From Micrasema longulum (Eukaryota; Arthropoda; Insecta; Trichoptera; Brachycentridae), in NCBI GenBank assembly GCA_022494885.1, contig JAGVSM010001446.1, positions 43,945 to 107,944 of the forward strand: DNA of 64,000 bases. Reading direction: 5' to 3'. Shown here piece after piece: positions 1 to 11,817 of this stretch (position 1 is the first letter of the stretch; each line of letters starts with the position of its first letter). Position numbers and translations under genes: made by a program. The notes below the pieces were generated by a model. That model was given only the letters and a program-made list of their open reading frames with translations. It had not been told where the DNA came from and ran no database searches.

Positions 1-740
1 GTTTTTGAAAGGGATGAAAATATAACTTAATGTGAGATCAGTGTGAACGGAGATATTCTGAATCAGGTAGAAGATTTGTGTATCTGGGAAGTATGTTTAC
101 TAGGGATGGAAAGACCGAGAAAGATAATGAAAGGAGGTGAGTGCCGGGAACAGGATGAACAGTGCACTAAAATCAACTTAGGCAAACAAATATTTATCGC
201 AGCAGGCTAAACTAGCAGTTCACTGTGGAGTTCTAGTGCCAACTCTAATGTATGGGAGCGAAGTATGGAATTGGAAAAATGGTGATGAAAGTAGGTTAAA
301 TGCTGTCGAAATGCGATCTCTCATTCGAATGTGTGGTAAAACGATGTATGATAGGTGCACAAATGTCGAGATCCGTGAACTGTGTAAGGCTGAGATATGC
401 ATTATCGACAGATTCAAGAAGGGGTGCTGCGTTGGTTTCGACATGTAGAGCGAATAGACAACGAAAGAACGGCAAAAGAATCTACGATGCGAATGTTGAT
501 GGATGCAGAAAACGAGGAAGAACGAGAAAGACATGGCACGATCAAGTCCATCAAATACTTAAATATGAACATGTCAAAAGTAGGAATAAATGGCGAGCGT
601 GCGTGAGAAGATGCATAAATGTAGAGGAAGCCGGGTCTGTTTGCAAAGATTGAGTGATATGGCGTTCTATCGTCTCTGCCTACCCCTACGGGGAAAAGGT
701 GTGATGGTTTGTTGTTGTTGTTATGAATGAAGATATAAAT
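1..740 (+). pseudogene. RTE-type LINE (RTE-a) reverse transcriptase C-terminus, cut by window start
   Basis: Decayed 3' portion of a non-LTR retrotransposon polyprotein. Several plus-strand frames together give the post-RT region typical of RTE-clade elements: a PTLMYGSEVW block near 236, then ...NAVEMRSLIRMCGKTMYDR, RWFRHVERIDNERTAKE, a basic KRGRTRKTWHDQV block, and a terminal ACVRRCINVEEAGSVCKD near 600-650. The reading frame shifts at least twice, so the copy cannot be translated. It ends in a UTR containing GTTGTTGTTGTT around 710-722. The N-terminal endonuclease and RT core are absent (the copy runs off the window). The same tail recurs at 1925, 7720, 30600 and 39895, and on the minus strand at 18590. 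Confidence 0.85.
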
Positions 741-1400
741 TATCTTTATGTGCAACCAAAGTATGGATAAAAGACAAGAAGCTCAAATTGAACAATAGCC
801 TCGTGAATCAGTCAACGAGGAACCTTATTTAGTGGATTCGAGTTCTAATGATTAACAAAATTTTCTATCTGAAAATGATGATTAATCCGAATAGGAGAAA
901 GAAGCAGATGACTTCTTGAGGAACTTCTAGCTAATCCTGAATTCTCCGAGAGTGAGATGCCGAAAGGTAATTTTTATAAGGGCGTTGACAGTACCCTTTG
1001 GTCAAATAACGCATCGTCAAAAAAGTAAAAGTAATCACAAGCATAACATTGTATTTGTAACATATGGGTCTAAGGAATTAGCTTGAAGAAAAACACCAAG
1101 CATTACTGTTTACATCTGTTTCTAGTTGGTTGTCTCCAATTAGTACAAAAATGGATAATATGTAATGGCTTTTTTTGCCGTCGATGCCGATCTTTTGGCT
1201 TTATTCGGCAAAACTAAGAGACGCGAGATTAACATGGAAGGAAGTGAGTGTGCTGGCAGGTGATAAAGTCTCCAAGAAGCGTCTGGTGATGTTCATATGC
1301 TCCACTTAGGAGCAAATGTGAAAAAGAAGAAGAATAATGACCAGTAAATGAATGAATGTGTTAATTATGTAAGATAGAATTATGATTGATATGTTTAAAG
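741..1400. other. Unassigned AT-rich stretch
   Basis: No ORF, repeat or RNA feature recognised between the LINE tail and the foldback remnant. Confidence 0.4.
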
Positions 1401-1404
1401 GCCT

Positions 1405-1790
1405 TGTAAATGCCTTAAATAAGCCTTGTAAATGCCGAGACTTCCATATTCTCTTCACTAACATTACTCCATCCTTGTTTAACCTTAATCACTCCTTAGG
1501 GGGTGAAAATCGGTATTTTGCCTTCGAAAATTCGGACAAATTCAAAATATTGGAATAAAATTAACTCGTCCAAGAAGTTTAAAAATTGAAAAATTGTTTT
1601 CAGGCGTTGCGTCACCCTGTCTGCGAAATAATTCAATCAGATGAATCTCTTCACAACAGTAAAGGTTTTAGCTCTTTAATCTCATTCAAATCAACAGTTG
1701 GAAATATTGAAGAAGTATTAATGTTCAAACATAGGCAAATTGGTGAATGTTATACAGTGAGTAATGTGGCCATGGCACATTTCCTTCTGT
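1405..1790. repeat. Degenerate FB foldback repeat
   Basis: Contains the FB right-end block (AAGCC..GTAAATGCC.AGACTTCCATATT, 1420-1450) and a central block with GGTTTTAGCTCTTTAATCTC near 1664-1683, followed by a GTGAATGTTATACAGTG arm block near 1743-1760. The order is rearranged compared with complete copies at 24141 and 55988, so this is an old, partly deleted copy or two overlapping pieces. Confidence 0.6.
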
Positions 1791-1924
1791 AAAATGTTCT
1801 CCATACCGGATGAATTTTTTTCATGATAACGTAAGAGTTAAATATTGTAAAAATTTTGTTTAAGATATAAATACAATTTTTCTATAATATCAATAAATAA
1901 AATAATTGTGCACCAGCGTTCCAT

Positions 1925-2395
1925 TGTAACTAGCAGAGAAAAGATGAAAGCCCTGTAAACGCGGTTGAAATGCGATCTCTTTCGACGAATCGACGAATGT
2001 GTGGGAAATCAATGTATGACAGGGTTGCGAATGATGAAATCACGAGAGTGTAAATCTGAGTCGAGTTTAATTGATAAGATAAAGAAAGGGTCTCTGAGAT
2101 GGTTTGGTCATGTGGAACGAATGAACGACAAAAGAATGGTAAAACAAGTATGTATGGCAAAAATCAACGGTAACGCGAGACGAGGACGACCAAGGAAGAC
2201 GTGAAATTATCAGATAAACCGAAATCTTAAGTCTGGTCATGTCAAAAGCAGACAGAACCGAAGGACATGTATGACGAGATGTATGAATGTGGAAGAAACT
2301 AGGAATGTACGTCAGGAAAGACATGTGTAGCGGTCCATTCTCTCTGTCTATTCCTACGGGAAAATGGCGTGATGGTAGTAGTAGTTTCATTTTTA
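1925..2395 (+). pseudogene. RTE-a LINE C-terminal fragment
   Basis: Second copy of the RTE-a tail. One frame gives the LRWFGHVERMNDKRMVKQ segment and a RRGRPRKT basic block near 2180-2204, where a premature stop follows. Downstream a different frame restores the CMTRCMNVEETRNV-like block, then a conserved UTR (TCTATTCCTACGGGAAAATGGCGTGATGG) at about 2345-2375. The copy is 5'-truncated and frameshifted. Parent family as at 1-740. Confidence 0.8.
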
Positions 2396-3460
2396 TTATT
2401 GGTATTCCACGAAATGAAATTGGGTGATATACTTGCATGTATCCCGCGCGACCACCTCTCGCGCGTCACACATACAGGCGCGACACTACGGTATGGTTAA
2501 ATCAAACACCTACATAGGCACTTGTATGTAAATGTATTCTACGAAAAGAAGTATTGTTTAATATTTTGTTTGGACTCATGGCCTAGGTATTCCGGGCTTT
2601 GTACTTTATCTTAAGATGGTACTTTCATTTCATCTTGAAAACTTTCTTTCTCTTTCTGAAGAGGGGAGTTATAATAAAAGTTTCCTGGATTGTGTTAGAA
2701 CAGTCGGCGCTCGAATGGAAAATAAAATCGAAAAATGGATTTGCCGGTAAAACTTTTGGCAATATTAAATAAGGAATAATAGTAATAAAACCGTCTTGAG
2801 GGCTTTTTTTACAAACGCTTAGAATTATGGCGAGCATATAATTTCAATATCCATGTCAGGGGTAAAACACCGTGAATAGAAACTCTTAATTTGTTTTTTT
2901 TTTAATTAACATAATTTGACTGAAATAATTAAAGCTACAATGATATAAGATACGTTGCGTGTTAGCCAACTCCGGTAGTGGGTCAGATTAAACCTAGTTT
3001 AAACAGTAACTTTACATGCATTTTTGTGGGGTTTTCTGTGTTATTTTATCATCAAAATAATTTTTAAATCAATCAAAAGACGCGTGGTAAAGATTTGTGG
3101 ACAATTTTTCTTGACTTTGATAAAGAAAATGAAATCCGAAATTTACTTAAGACATGTTTTATAATGTTTAACACTGCTGGGTCTAATTTGACCCATCTCT
3201 GGTGGAAATAAGATCACATGGGTATCACACGAGCAAATAACACATGGGACAATTACCCATAAAACAGTCTTGGAATTGAATTGAATAAAAGCAAAGTAAA
3301 TTAAATATGACGATTGTTAAATAAATACAAATAGATTTATTGGATTTTTGTATTCAAGTGGTTGGAGAATAAAGATTTGTGTCTGAAATAAGACGAAAAC
3401 CCTGGACAAGTGTTTTCGACTGGGTGCTGCTTTCAGGTAAACTCTCTGAATAAGATATGT
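2396..3460. other. Unassigned; short GC-rich patch at 2436-2500
   Basis: No gene seen. The 2436-2500 patch is rich in CGCG (CCCGCGCGACC, CTCGCGCGTC, GGCGCGAC), unlike the surrounding AT-rich DNA. A small inverted motif GGGTC...GACCC lies at about 3179-3194. Confidence 0.4.
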
Positions 3461-3700
3461 CAGCCTCGTTGTGTAGTGGTTGGTGTATTTGTCTACTATT
3501 CTTGAGGTTCTCGATTCAATTCCGGTTAAAATGGATAGTAAAGATAGATTTGAAAGATTTTTGAAACTGAAATATTTGATTGTCCCTAGATTGGAACCTA
3601 AAGCGTAGCCATAGTCACCTTATTTTCATGTAACAGAATATCAAAATATGCTGCATTTGTTTTACGAATGCAGTGCCCTATTCACTACTGGGTATGTAAA
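3461..3700 (+). mobile_element. tRNA-derived SINE (SINE-A), divergent copy
   Basis: A tRNA-like head starts CCTCGTTGTGTAGTGGTTGG (A-box-like) with a B-box-like GATTCAATTCC near 3512. The family body follows: ATTGTCCCTAGATTGGAACC, TAAAGCGTAGCCATAGTCACCTT, and a tail with GCAGTGCCCTATTCACTACTGG. Ten copies or parts occur in the window. This one is among the most diverged. Confidence 0.7.
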
Positions 3701-4399
3701 GGAAAATTATAATTATGATTAATACAATGAAAGTAAAAATATGCTATTTAAAACCCTTTTAATGACGAAATTTGATAAAAGATGTTTTGAATGCAGTTAT
3801 AATAATATGTTCTTTTTTTGAGCTTTATTAACTGATATAGTCGGCTAAATCCTTCGAAGTTTCAAAGTGACTACTATTTTATTATGTTTTCGGGTGGAAA
3901 CCATTAAATTCATTTAACAGTTTTTTTTCCTAAATCTCATTCATTGAAACAATTTTAAGGAAGGAACTAAAATAGTTTCTTGAGTATGCACCATGTCCAA
4001 AATATGTTGAAATAACTTTTGTTAAGTCAAACATTGGTGGTTTTCCTTAAAGTTTTTTCAGTAAAGTCAAAAATGCATTAAGAAGAATTAATCAATATAC
4101 CGACGCGACAATATGTAGGTAGGTACCAAATCGATAACTCGATTAAAAAGTTAAGGATTATACTCAACAGCAAAAATATACAGAATATTGCAGGCTTTTT
4201 TTTCACCTTAATAAAATAACTGGTATCTGTCATGTCCCACCTTCACATAACACTGTATATTTATAAACAAAACCACAGCCGACTGTCCTGCTAAATCATC
4301 ACACAGTAGTTAGAAGGAATATCTTTTGCTGTAAATAATGTACCGTCAAAATAAGCAAGGCAAACCTCTATCTGAATATGTACTGGTATTGATAGGTTT
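3701..4399. other. Unassigned AT-rich stretch
   Basis: No supported feature. Confidence 0.4.
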
Positions 4400-4845
4400 A
4401 GAAGGCAGTTTAGTTGTATGGCTGTGATATTTGGACTCTGAAAGTGAACACTATGAATAGGCTGGAGGCTTTTGAGATGTGGTTGCATCGCAGAATGCTT
4501 AAAATATCTTGGACTGACCTAATAACGAACTCAGAAGTCTTAAGTCGAGCTAAAATAAACAGAAAACTCTTAACCACCATAAAAGTTCGTAAAATTTCAT
4601 ATCTAGGGCATGTAATGCGTGGAAAAAAGTCACACTTGATTCATTTAATTTTGAAAGGCAAGATTGAGGGTCACAGAGGGGCTGGAAGAAGACAGATGCC
4701 CTGGCTGCGAAATATACGAGACTGGACTGGCTTCAGGACTGTGGAGCAGATTTTCCGGGCAGCACAGGACAGGAATACTTTTGCCAGAGTGATTCCCAAC
4801 GTTGGGTATACCTGACAGGGCACAAGAAGAGGAAAAAGGCAGTAA
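4400..4845 (+). pseudogene. RTE-like LINE (RTE-b) C-terminus
   Basis: An open frame of about 133 codons (4414-4815) encodes the post-RT tail of an endonuclease/reverse-transcriptase LINE: LYGCDIWTL at the start, LEAFEMWLHRRMLKISW, a TTIKVRKISYLGHVMRG block, a GKIEGHRGAGRRQMPWLRN basic segment and a final RAAQDRNTFARVIPN. The motif order matches the RTE/RTE-X-like 'YGCE.W.L...EAFEMWL.RR..KI.W' tail found in many arthropod genomes. It ends with a GAAGAGG-rich segment. No RT core is present, so this is a 5'-truncated copy. Although still open over 130 codons, it is not functional. A minus-strand sister lies at 25010-25545. Confidence 0.88.
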
Positions 4846-4918
4846 TTTTTAATTCACCATCTTTTACCGAAAACTTCTAATGAAATTTACTTCAATCAGT
4901 TATTCGATTAAATAAGAA

Positions 4919-5032
4919 CCGGGTTGTGGTCCCACGGTAAAGTTGTCAACTCACTGTTTGTTCTGAGGTTCAATTCTTACTCTACTTTAACTCGATTACC
5001 ATTTCTCCAGTATAAGTTTTTCACGACTTCAA
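4919..5032 (+). repeat. tRNA-like repeat (SINE-C)
   Basis: Short repeat beginning GGGTTGTGGTCCCACGGTAA, with a B-box-like GAGGTTCAATTC near 4968 and an end reading CGATTACCATTTCTCCAGTAT then TTCACGAC. Same family as 22450, 38077 (minus) and 50436. It has tRNA-like internal promoter spacing but no acceptor-stem pairing convincing enough to call a tRNA. Confidence 0.65.
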
Positions 5033-5079
5033 GGGTATATGTTCGAGCCCGCTCTTAACAACAAATATATATCTACCTT

Positions 5080-5460
5080 TTTATACTCGTCCTCCTTTTC
5101 ATTTTCCCAATGCAGCTCCATATAACAATATAAACGTGTTTACTTGCCTTTCAAAACCACGATCAAGCCAGGATCTAACTAACATCAAACTAGTAAAGAG
5201 ATCCCAACAAAACTATCAACAACCGAGCTGTGCCAGCGTTGCCGAGCATCCAAGCAGCCAAGCTCTCCCAACAAAACTACCAATAACCGAGCTGTGCCAG
5301 CGTTCAACCAGACCGTCAGCTCTAAACACAAGCTGTGACAGCGTCATGAGACCACCAGTATTTTAATCAGGTTCCAGCACCTCGTCACGCCTCTACGCAA
5401 TAGCAGACATACAGTCCATTCTAAATTTCCCTCCTCCAGAACACGATATTTCAAAACACT
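5080..5460 (+). repeat. R58-type dispersed repeat with internal 38-bp direct repeats
   Basis: Blocks CTGTG.CAGCGTC, CAGGTTCCAGCACCTCGTCACGCCTC and GCAGCTCCATATAACAATA match, in the same order, the reverse complement of 58835-59110. Inside, two 38-bp direct repeats (5203-5240 and 5267-5304, 2 mismatches, period 64) each contain CCGAGCTGTGCCAGCG. The nature of the parent element is unknown. It could be an LTR or a non-autonomous DNA element. Confidence 0.6.
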
Positions 5461-7719
5461 TCGTCCACTCCTTAACAGTCTGAAAATTGAAATATTTGGG
5501 TAAGTAATAAGAACTCAAATCATTATCTTAACAAAAAAAATCTGTAAAAACGTACGCTTAAACGATTTAATACGGTTTATTTTTTAATTTGAGTAAAATA
5601 TTTTGACGAGGCGTGTTAATTTGAGAGACATCGCTAATCATCTTTGTTCAACCCGTGAATATTTTAATTAAAAAAGTTTTCGACTAACGACCGGCATTTT
5701 TCAGAACTGGCAGCGATTGAAGGAACTGTTCGGAGAAACGTGATGCAGGGTGTAAGTTGAACAAAAAAACAAATCCATTTACCATTAATCACTAGGAATG
5801 CGTCTACAATGGGCCGTTTTCCGACACCTTCACGGGAAGGAGGTCCCTTCCCGCGGTAATTTAGGACCCCAGTCTACAAGTCAGAAACTTATTTTCTCTA
5901 AAAGTATTCACCTTATGGCCCCGTTTTTAAGTTATTTGGTCGGTTGTTGGCAAAACCGAGGTTTGGGGCCGCGCAAACTTCGCTAGCCCTCAAAATATCA
6001 TTAGCACTCGAAGGAACAAATAAGGAGGGGTTCAACTTTTCTCTTTGTAACGGTCAGAACATTTATCCCGCCATGTTTTAGGTAACAAGTTACCCGGCTA
6101 AAGGGTACAAGACGCCTAATAAGGGAAATTGTCATTATTAAATTAGGGTTCGAGGCTTTGAGGGTAGTTTTTTTAGGAGCTCGCTCGTGTGCTAGTTAAA
6201 AGTTGTTTCCGAAAGTTAAACAAAATTCAATTGAAGCATTTTAAAATAATATTCAGAGTTTTTGATGGTGCTTAGTAGTTAAATGCTGCTTTAGAGACTC
6301 GAAAAGATTTTCTCAAGTATCTTCAACTTACTAATACAATTTACTTATAATGAAAATGTTTTATCCTTTTTCAAGTAAAATTTCATTGCTTATCCTGGTA
6401 TTTTTATGTGATATAATACTTAATTCAAAAAAATAGGTATAATAAACGCAAAAATACTCATCAATAGGATAAACCAATGCTGTGCGTGAATGTTGAAATT
6501 AAAATATATCTTAGTATTTAATATGTCACGATGTTTTATACAAACGTTTGCTTAGCAGCTCTTCTCAGTAAAAAGTTACAATACAACAGGGGCAAATCGT
6601 TTACATCAGTGATTATGCACAGCTTACAATTAATGGTGAATTTTGATAATAATGTTTTATAGTAACTTTGTTTATTTGAAAATAAATTAACTTATTTTTA
6701 TTTACTCTAAATCACCACCACCGTTAATATTTTCCAACAAAAAAATGTAATAAGTACGCCCAGTCCGTTCTCAGTTAACGATGAAACTAGACTATTACCT
6801 CAACTTATTTTCCATACAAAAAAGTACACTATATTTCAAATACTTTTGTTTTTGAGTACTAAAACAGCTTGTGGATTACAAATATGATTTGAAGATTCTC
6901 TATTTTGCTGCTCTAGTTCTTGCATGTTCAATTTACCATATTACAAAAATTGAGTTATGAATGCCAATATGTTCATTATCTTACGCGTCCATGTGGCTAA
7001 AAAAAATTTTTTTTTCTGTTACTATAAAGTATTTTCAGAATTTTTCAACAGCCAATCTCAACTTACTAATTTCAATTATTTGACTTTAAAAACATAAAAA
7101 ATTGTACTGTGTAAAATTTGCAAAATGGTCTATGGAATATACAAGAACTAGGATAGCGTTTCGGAAACAAGTATTTCGAACATTGTTTCCGAACGACTAT
7201 TTTTCTTTGACAGGATACCGTTGACATATTATGTATCACATAAGACATGTGGCCATTTTGGACATTATTTATTATAGGTTTTTATTAAAGAAGTGTATAG
7301 TAAAGCTACGTATATCGTAGTCAATAATAATTGTTGTTTGAGTTGATTTTCACAGAACCACAGAAAAAACAGTCATTTAGAATTACATTACCTACATTGT
7401 TTGTACTGATATGTAGGTAAAAATTCATTAACATTTTTTGGAGATTATCTGTAAAATAAATTACGGCTCGCCATGGCAATACAACACATCTGAACATTAC
7501 AATAAGGTCAACATAAACCTAGTAATTAAGCACTTGAGATAATTACTTTGGTTGGCGTGTTTTAATTTTGTGTTCGAGTAAAGGCTTTTAATACGATTTG
7601 AAATAAAATTAGTTTGAGACTTAAATTTATTATATCCGTTTTAAGAAAAATGAGATATCACACAATTCTACAAACACTTAAAGTTAAACATTTCAAAATT
7701 TGGAATAATTACCTTGCGT
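5461..7719. other. Unassigned, possibly unique DNA; candidate small exon at 5705-5751
   Basis: No TE motif recognised over about 2.2 kb. 5700-6180 is less AT-rich than its surroundings. It contains a 47-bp block (5705-5751) bounded by TTTTTCAG and GTAAGT, and an 8-bp-arm hairpin CGGGAAGG/CCTTCCCG at 5833-5853. This is the longest stretch without visible transposon sequence, so it is a candidate for host intron or intergenic DNA. Confidence 0.4.
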
Positions 7720-7815
7720 TTGTGATGAGCTGTGTGAATATAGAGGAAGCGATATATGTATGCAATGACATATTAAAGTAACATTCTATTCTCTCGGCCC
7801 ATTTTTTTCGAAAGC
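7720..7815 (+). pseudogene. RTE-a LINE 3' terminus
   Basis: Short remnant: GTGAATATAGAGGAAGCG (the 'VNIEEA' block of the RTE-a tail) followed by ...TGTATGCAATGACATA and a CTCTCGGCCCATTTT... UTR that aligns by eye with 615-700. Nothing upstream is recognisable. Confidence 0.6.
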
Positions 7816-9480
7816 AGCGTGACCATTTGCTTGTTTGTGTTTAAAGAAATTTTGGTTTTAAGTACTTATTTAAAATTTCATTCAGGAGAATTTCAAAATA
7901 ATGACGTTTCTTTAAATATAACGAATGTAAATTCATATACATACCAGACAGAGAATGCTAAAGCATCTCGAGCCGTTCTCAGTTATGTAATATTATGATT
8001 CTTGCTTTTAAATTTTATATTTTTCTTTTGTTATTTTTAAATAAACCATCGCGTCGGCGTCTGCGACGCAGAATGCGGTCCAACAAACATAAGTAAAGGC
8101 CACATTACGGTTTTTGTATTCAGTTTTAATACGATTTTACTTCGCAAAAAATATTTCTCAGCTAGTCGCAAACAAAAGAAAATATTTCGTTGTAATAATT
8201 AATGATAAAAAGTTTGCTAAAAATGTTGAAGCCCGAAGATTTTCGCCCCATCATGCTCCTAGCACGCCTCACTAAGTCCTATTATTCACACTACATAAAT
8301 GTTTGGCCCACAACACCCCGTTTTTTTTATAATCCTGCACACCGAATCTCTTTTTTCGTTACACTTTTCATAACAAACCATTAATCATAACGGGTTCTTT
8401 ATACGAGAAAACTGACAAGCTTGAAAAAGGATTCGAGTGATACTATTTATTCAAAGTATTCATTTCATCGCTTTAACGATGGGTTTTGTTTTTGAGAGAT
8501 TATCAATATAACCTGTCAAACGCAGCGATGTTTTTTACGGAATCCCTCGTTTTGAGAAATGTAGCCCACCGTACTAATTGGCAATTATCTTTCTTCGGGA
8601 CACTTTGTGTAACTGTTCCTGCTCTTCAGCTGCCTGAACCAAAAGAAATATGATATTTGAAATGGAATTAAATAAAATAATCGAAAACATTAACGGTTAA
8701 AAGCCCAGTTAAATTACTAACCAATTGATTTGATTGGTGAATAGATTTGACGAAAAACGCAGAAATATTATATTAATCTTTTTGAGAAAATAGACTAGGA
8801 AAGCGAGTTTATATTTTATTTTCAGCTAGACTCTTGTCCTTCTGTTTTCTTTCAATGAAATATTTTGAGTAATTAATTGGTTTTATTCGACTTAATACGC
8901 AAACAATATTAAATAAATGTTAGTAAATATTTGTATATAACCACTTGCGGACATTTCTGAACATCGTTTTTTTTTTATTCAGAAAAACAACAGCAATACA
9001 AAAATATATGTACAGCATTAAAAAAAGCATAAAATATAGCCAAATAAGTTTTCCTCATAAATACAATAATAAAAACCCAGTTTAGTTAGATATTAATACA
9101 TGTAGAAGTACATGTGGGTGAGTTTTTCTATGTGAGGAAGGGTGGATAAGTAAGTGAGGTGTGATTTTGGTAGGTATGTTAATATGTGCGTGAGAGTATA
9201 TGAGTGTGAGGGTGGACATGGTAAGTGTTTGTTTGATACAAGTTAATAAAAACATCTTAAATTTATAATGTAAAAACATAATTTTTATAAAAAAACAGAA
9301 TTTTTCTCAAATAAGAGTTTTTAAATTCTTATTTTAAAAGTGGGTTTACCGCAGTTTAATATATTCATGCTATTAAAAAATACATTAAAATTATATAACA
9401 AGCGAATCAGAGGAGAGTTCTGTGCAAAGTTGGTGCAAAATTTTGGTACAAAGAAAAGAGATCGATTTGTGTGACGGGTG
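7816..9480. other. Unassigned; strand-biased low-complexity segment near 9100-9240
   Basis: No gene supported. 9100-9240 is a G/T-rich low-complexity run built from GTGAG/GTGTG words (for example GTGAGGAAGGGTGG). An ORF at 8202-8384 contains KPEDFRPI, reminiscent of the first RT block of LINEs, but this is too short to call. Confidence 0.4.
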
Positions 9481-9494
9481 CGGTAGCCAGGTAT

Positions 9495-9600
9495 GTTTCC
9501 TAAACGTAACCGTCTCTTTGTCAGAACACTAATAATACTATCATGAAAAACTTACTAAAATACATCTTCACCATATTAACTGCACAAACTTAAAAAATCA
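9495..9600 (-). repeat. Fragment of the HH-B terminal repeat (hammerhead-like, decayed)
   Basis: On the minus strand it reads GTTCTGACAAAGAGACGGTT then ACGTTTAGGAAAC, matching the hammerhead-like module at 61591-61633. The flank (CATCTTCACCATATTAACTGC) matches 61650-61670. The CUGACGA core is changed to CUGACAA, so it is probably inactive. Confidence 0.55.
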
Positions 9601-9876
9601 AATAGTCACTTATGTTGGTTAGATAAAATAATGTGTAATAACCTGTTAGTATTAATTTATTGTTAAAACTTTTATAACAATCATAGAATTCTAGCTAACA
9701 TTTTCATAACAGGCGGCAAACATTTTTTTATTTTTTATTTGTTCATACGGTATTCACTTTTAATTGGTGAAAAATATCTAAAAGAACAATTTGTGATAAT
9801 TATACCAAAGTTATATGTATTCTATATTATTTGTGAACGGTAATAAATAATAAAAGTAAATATTAAATAAAATTCA

Positions 9877-9892
9877 GTGTGTGTGTGTGTGT
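9877..9892. repeat. (GT)n microsatellite
   Basis: Eight perfect GT units. Confidence 0.9.
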
Positions 9893-10025
9893 CATCAACC
9901 TGTGGACTTTGACCCGTTTTGACCGTCATATACAAATATTTACTAACATTTTGTAAAATACTCGGATATTGCTGCGGACGATACGGAAATTCGATAAATT
10001 TCCTTCTCTCCTTTTGTTTTCAATA

Positions 10026-10049
10026 GTTGTTGCCACAAGTGGCAACAAC
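10026..10049. repeat. Perfect 11-bp-arm inverted repeat
   Basis: GTTGTTGCCAC and its exact complement GTGGCAACAAC are separated by AA. Its function is unknown. Confidence 0.85.
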
Positions 10050-10179
10050 AAATCTAGATTTAAAAATTTTTAAACAATAATCAGTGCGTGTTGGTGTAAG
10101 CTTCTAATAACATTGTCCCATGAGCATGTTGGATTTATGTTTCAGTCCAATTGCTGGTGGGAAAACAAATTTCCACCCG

Positions 10180-10650
10180 GAGGCGGGGCAACAAATAGCA
10201 GGGGGCGAAGCCCTAGGGCTTCTACGGTATTATTTAGTGAAGTGGATTGCACATCAATATGGTAAACAGAAAACTCAAACATTCGGAAAATTATCAAGGA
10301 ATTTACTACTCAAATCCTTCCCATTAAGGAAAATCCAGTCCTTAACTCCTTTCTTGAAAATAGTTTTTGTCCTAGAGAGCTTAATACGATCTTCCAAAAT
10401 ATTGAGCACTCTCGGTGCGATAAATGAGAGATGTCTCTCAGCAAATGATGAATTCGTTATTTTTGTAATCTTCAAATGGACATTTTCACACCGGATTTGG
10501 GAAGTAAAATTTGTATGACTATGCCGGATAAAAATATTTATCTTTGCTTCGTGAAAAATGAATGTCCACTAATTCAGCCATACATCTGTATAAGAGAGAG
10601 CACGAAGATAGAACTCATTACAAGGAAGATAGAGACGCTGTTTTGTGGCT
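10180..10650 (-). pseudogene. LINE ORF2 C-terminus remnant
   Basis: On the minus strand one frame contains ERHLSFIAPRVLNILEDRIK (from about 10432 down to 10365) followed by a FKKGVKDWIFLNGKD segment. This is the 'RSFSYxAPRLWNxLPxxI...FKxxLKxxL' signature that closes Jockey/CR1-group LINE ORF2 proteins. Upstream, other minus frames give the weakly conserved R...Y.FP.P segment. It is broken by frameshifts. The following UTR holds an unusually GC-rich patch (10180-10225, CGGAGGCGGGGC, GGGGGCGAAGCCC). Confidence 0.7.
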
Positions 10651-11817
10651 GGTGTTGTGTAAAACAGGTTCAGTCTTCAGTCGGTTGATGACAGTGAACA
10701 ATAGGATGGATGGATGGACAGGCGTATTTTTTTTATTATTTATGATTTTTAATTCGTTTTGATAAAACAGGGCTAAATTATATGTTTATTTGCATAAATT
10801 ATGGAAACGAAATTATTGACAGTATGTTTCCATGTTTTTTTTCATCAAATGTCTGAACTTTAGATTATTTTGTCATGTACTTGTGGTAACACAATGTTAC
10901 ATCACCGCGTGCCAAGAGATTATTTACCACAGTCTTTTAAAATTCAAAAATGTTTGAGAAAGAGTAATCTCAGTTCCAACAAATTTAGACACAAAAATAC
11001 TTTTTGTTTTGGAATCAAAAATTTGTTTTCAGTTTAAAAATAACGCACATTACTATAAGAATATGTTTTGACATAATTCAAGGATATAAGACTTTGGATT
11101 CTCTACGAACATTACCGGAATATTCTGGAAAATATATATTAGAACAATCTCGTGGGAAATTAACCCAAAACGTTGGCTTTACTTTTCGGTTTTTCTAATC
11201 TTGTTTATTTATGAGTAATAACTAACTCTTAATCATGTCTATCTTGGCACAACACACAAAAAATCTCCAACTGAAATTAAATATGCAAAAAATAATCGCA
11301 TCGCAGATTCTTAAAAATGTTTTTCACCTCATTGAAAAAACATGCTATGTTGTGAAACTGGTGAGTTTGTTTGGGGTTTTGATGACGATAAAAACAGGTT
11401 TGGAATGAATGAAAAAAATAAAACGTTATATCACTAAAATTTTGGGCCAGACCGGTCATTTTAAAATAGAATTTGAATAATCGTTTTAAAGGAGGTACAA
11501 AAGTTTTCAAGTCTGGCAAGTAATCACTGCGTAATTTTTACCATTCTGCAAAATGCAAAAAAGTATTTTCAAAATTTATTTTCATGCCTTTCTTTTAAGG
11601 TTTTTACCTAAAAGTTCAATAGAATCGTGCCCACGTCAATCGAGGCTGAATTTTTTTGCTTGACAAAAATCAACAAACGTAAGAGTTGAAGAAAATCGTT
11701 TTTTTTTGATAGATAAAAAGGTAAATTATGTATAATATATAGTTTGTGATCATTTTTGTATTTATTATATATTTTAAAATATGTATCTGCATTGTTAATA
11801 ATATAAAACTAGAAAAA
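10651..11817. other. Unassigned AT-rich stretch
   Basis: No feature recognised apart from a GGATGGATGGATGG run near 10704-10717. Confidence 0.4.

Noticed and set aside
8202..8384. RT fragment suggested by KPEDFRPI
   Set aside because: Only about eight residues resemble the first RT block and no other RT motif follows in any frame.
9082..9279. Small protein gene on the minus strand
   Set aside because: The frame runs through a GTGAG-type low-complexity segment and its Thr/His-rich peptide is explained by that bias.
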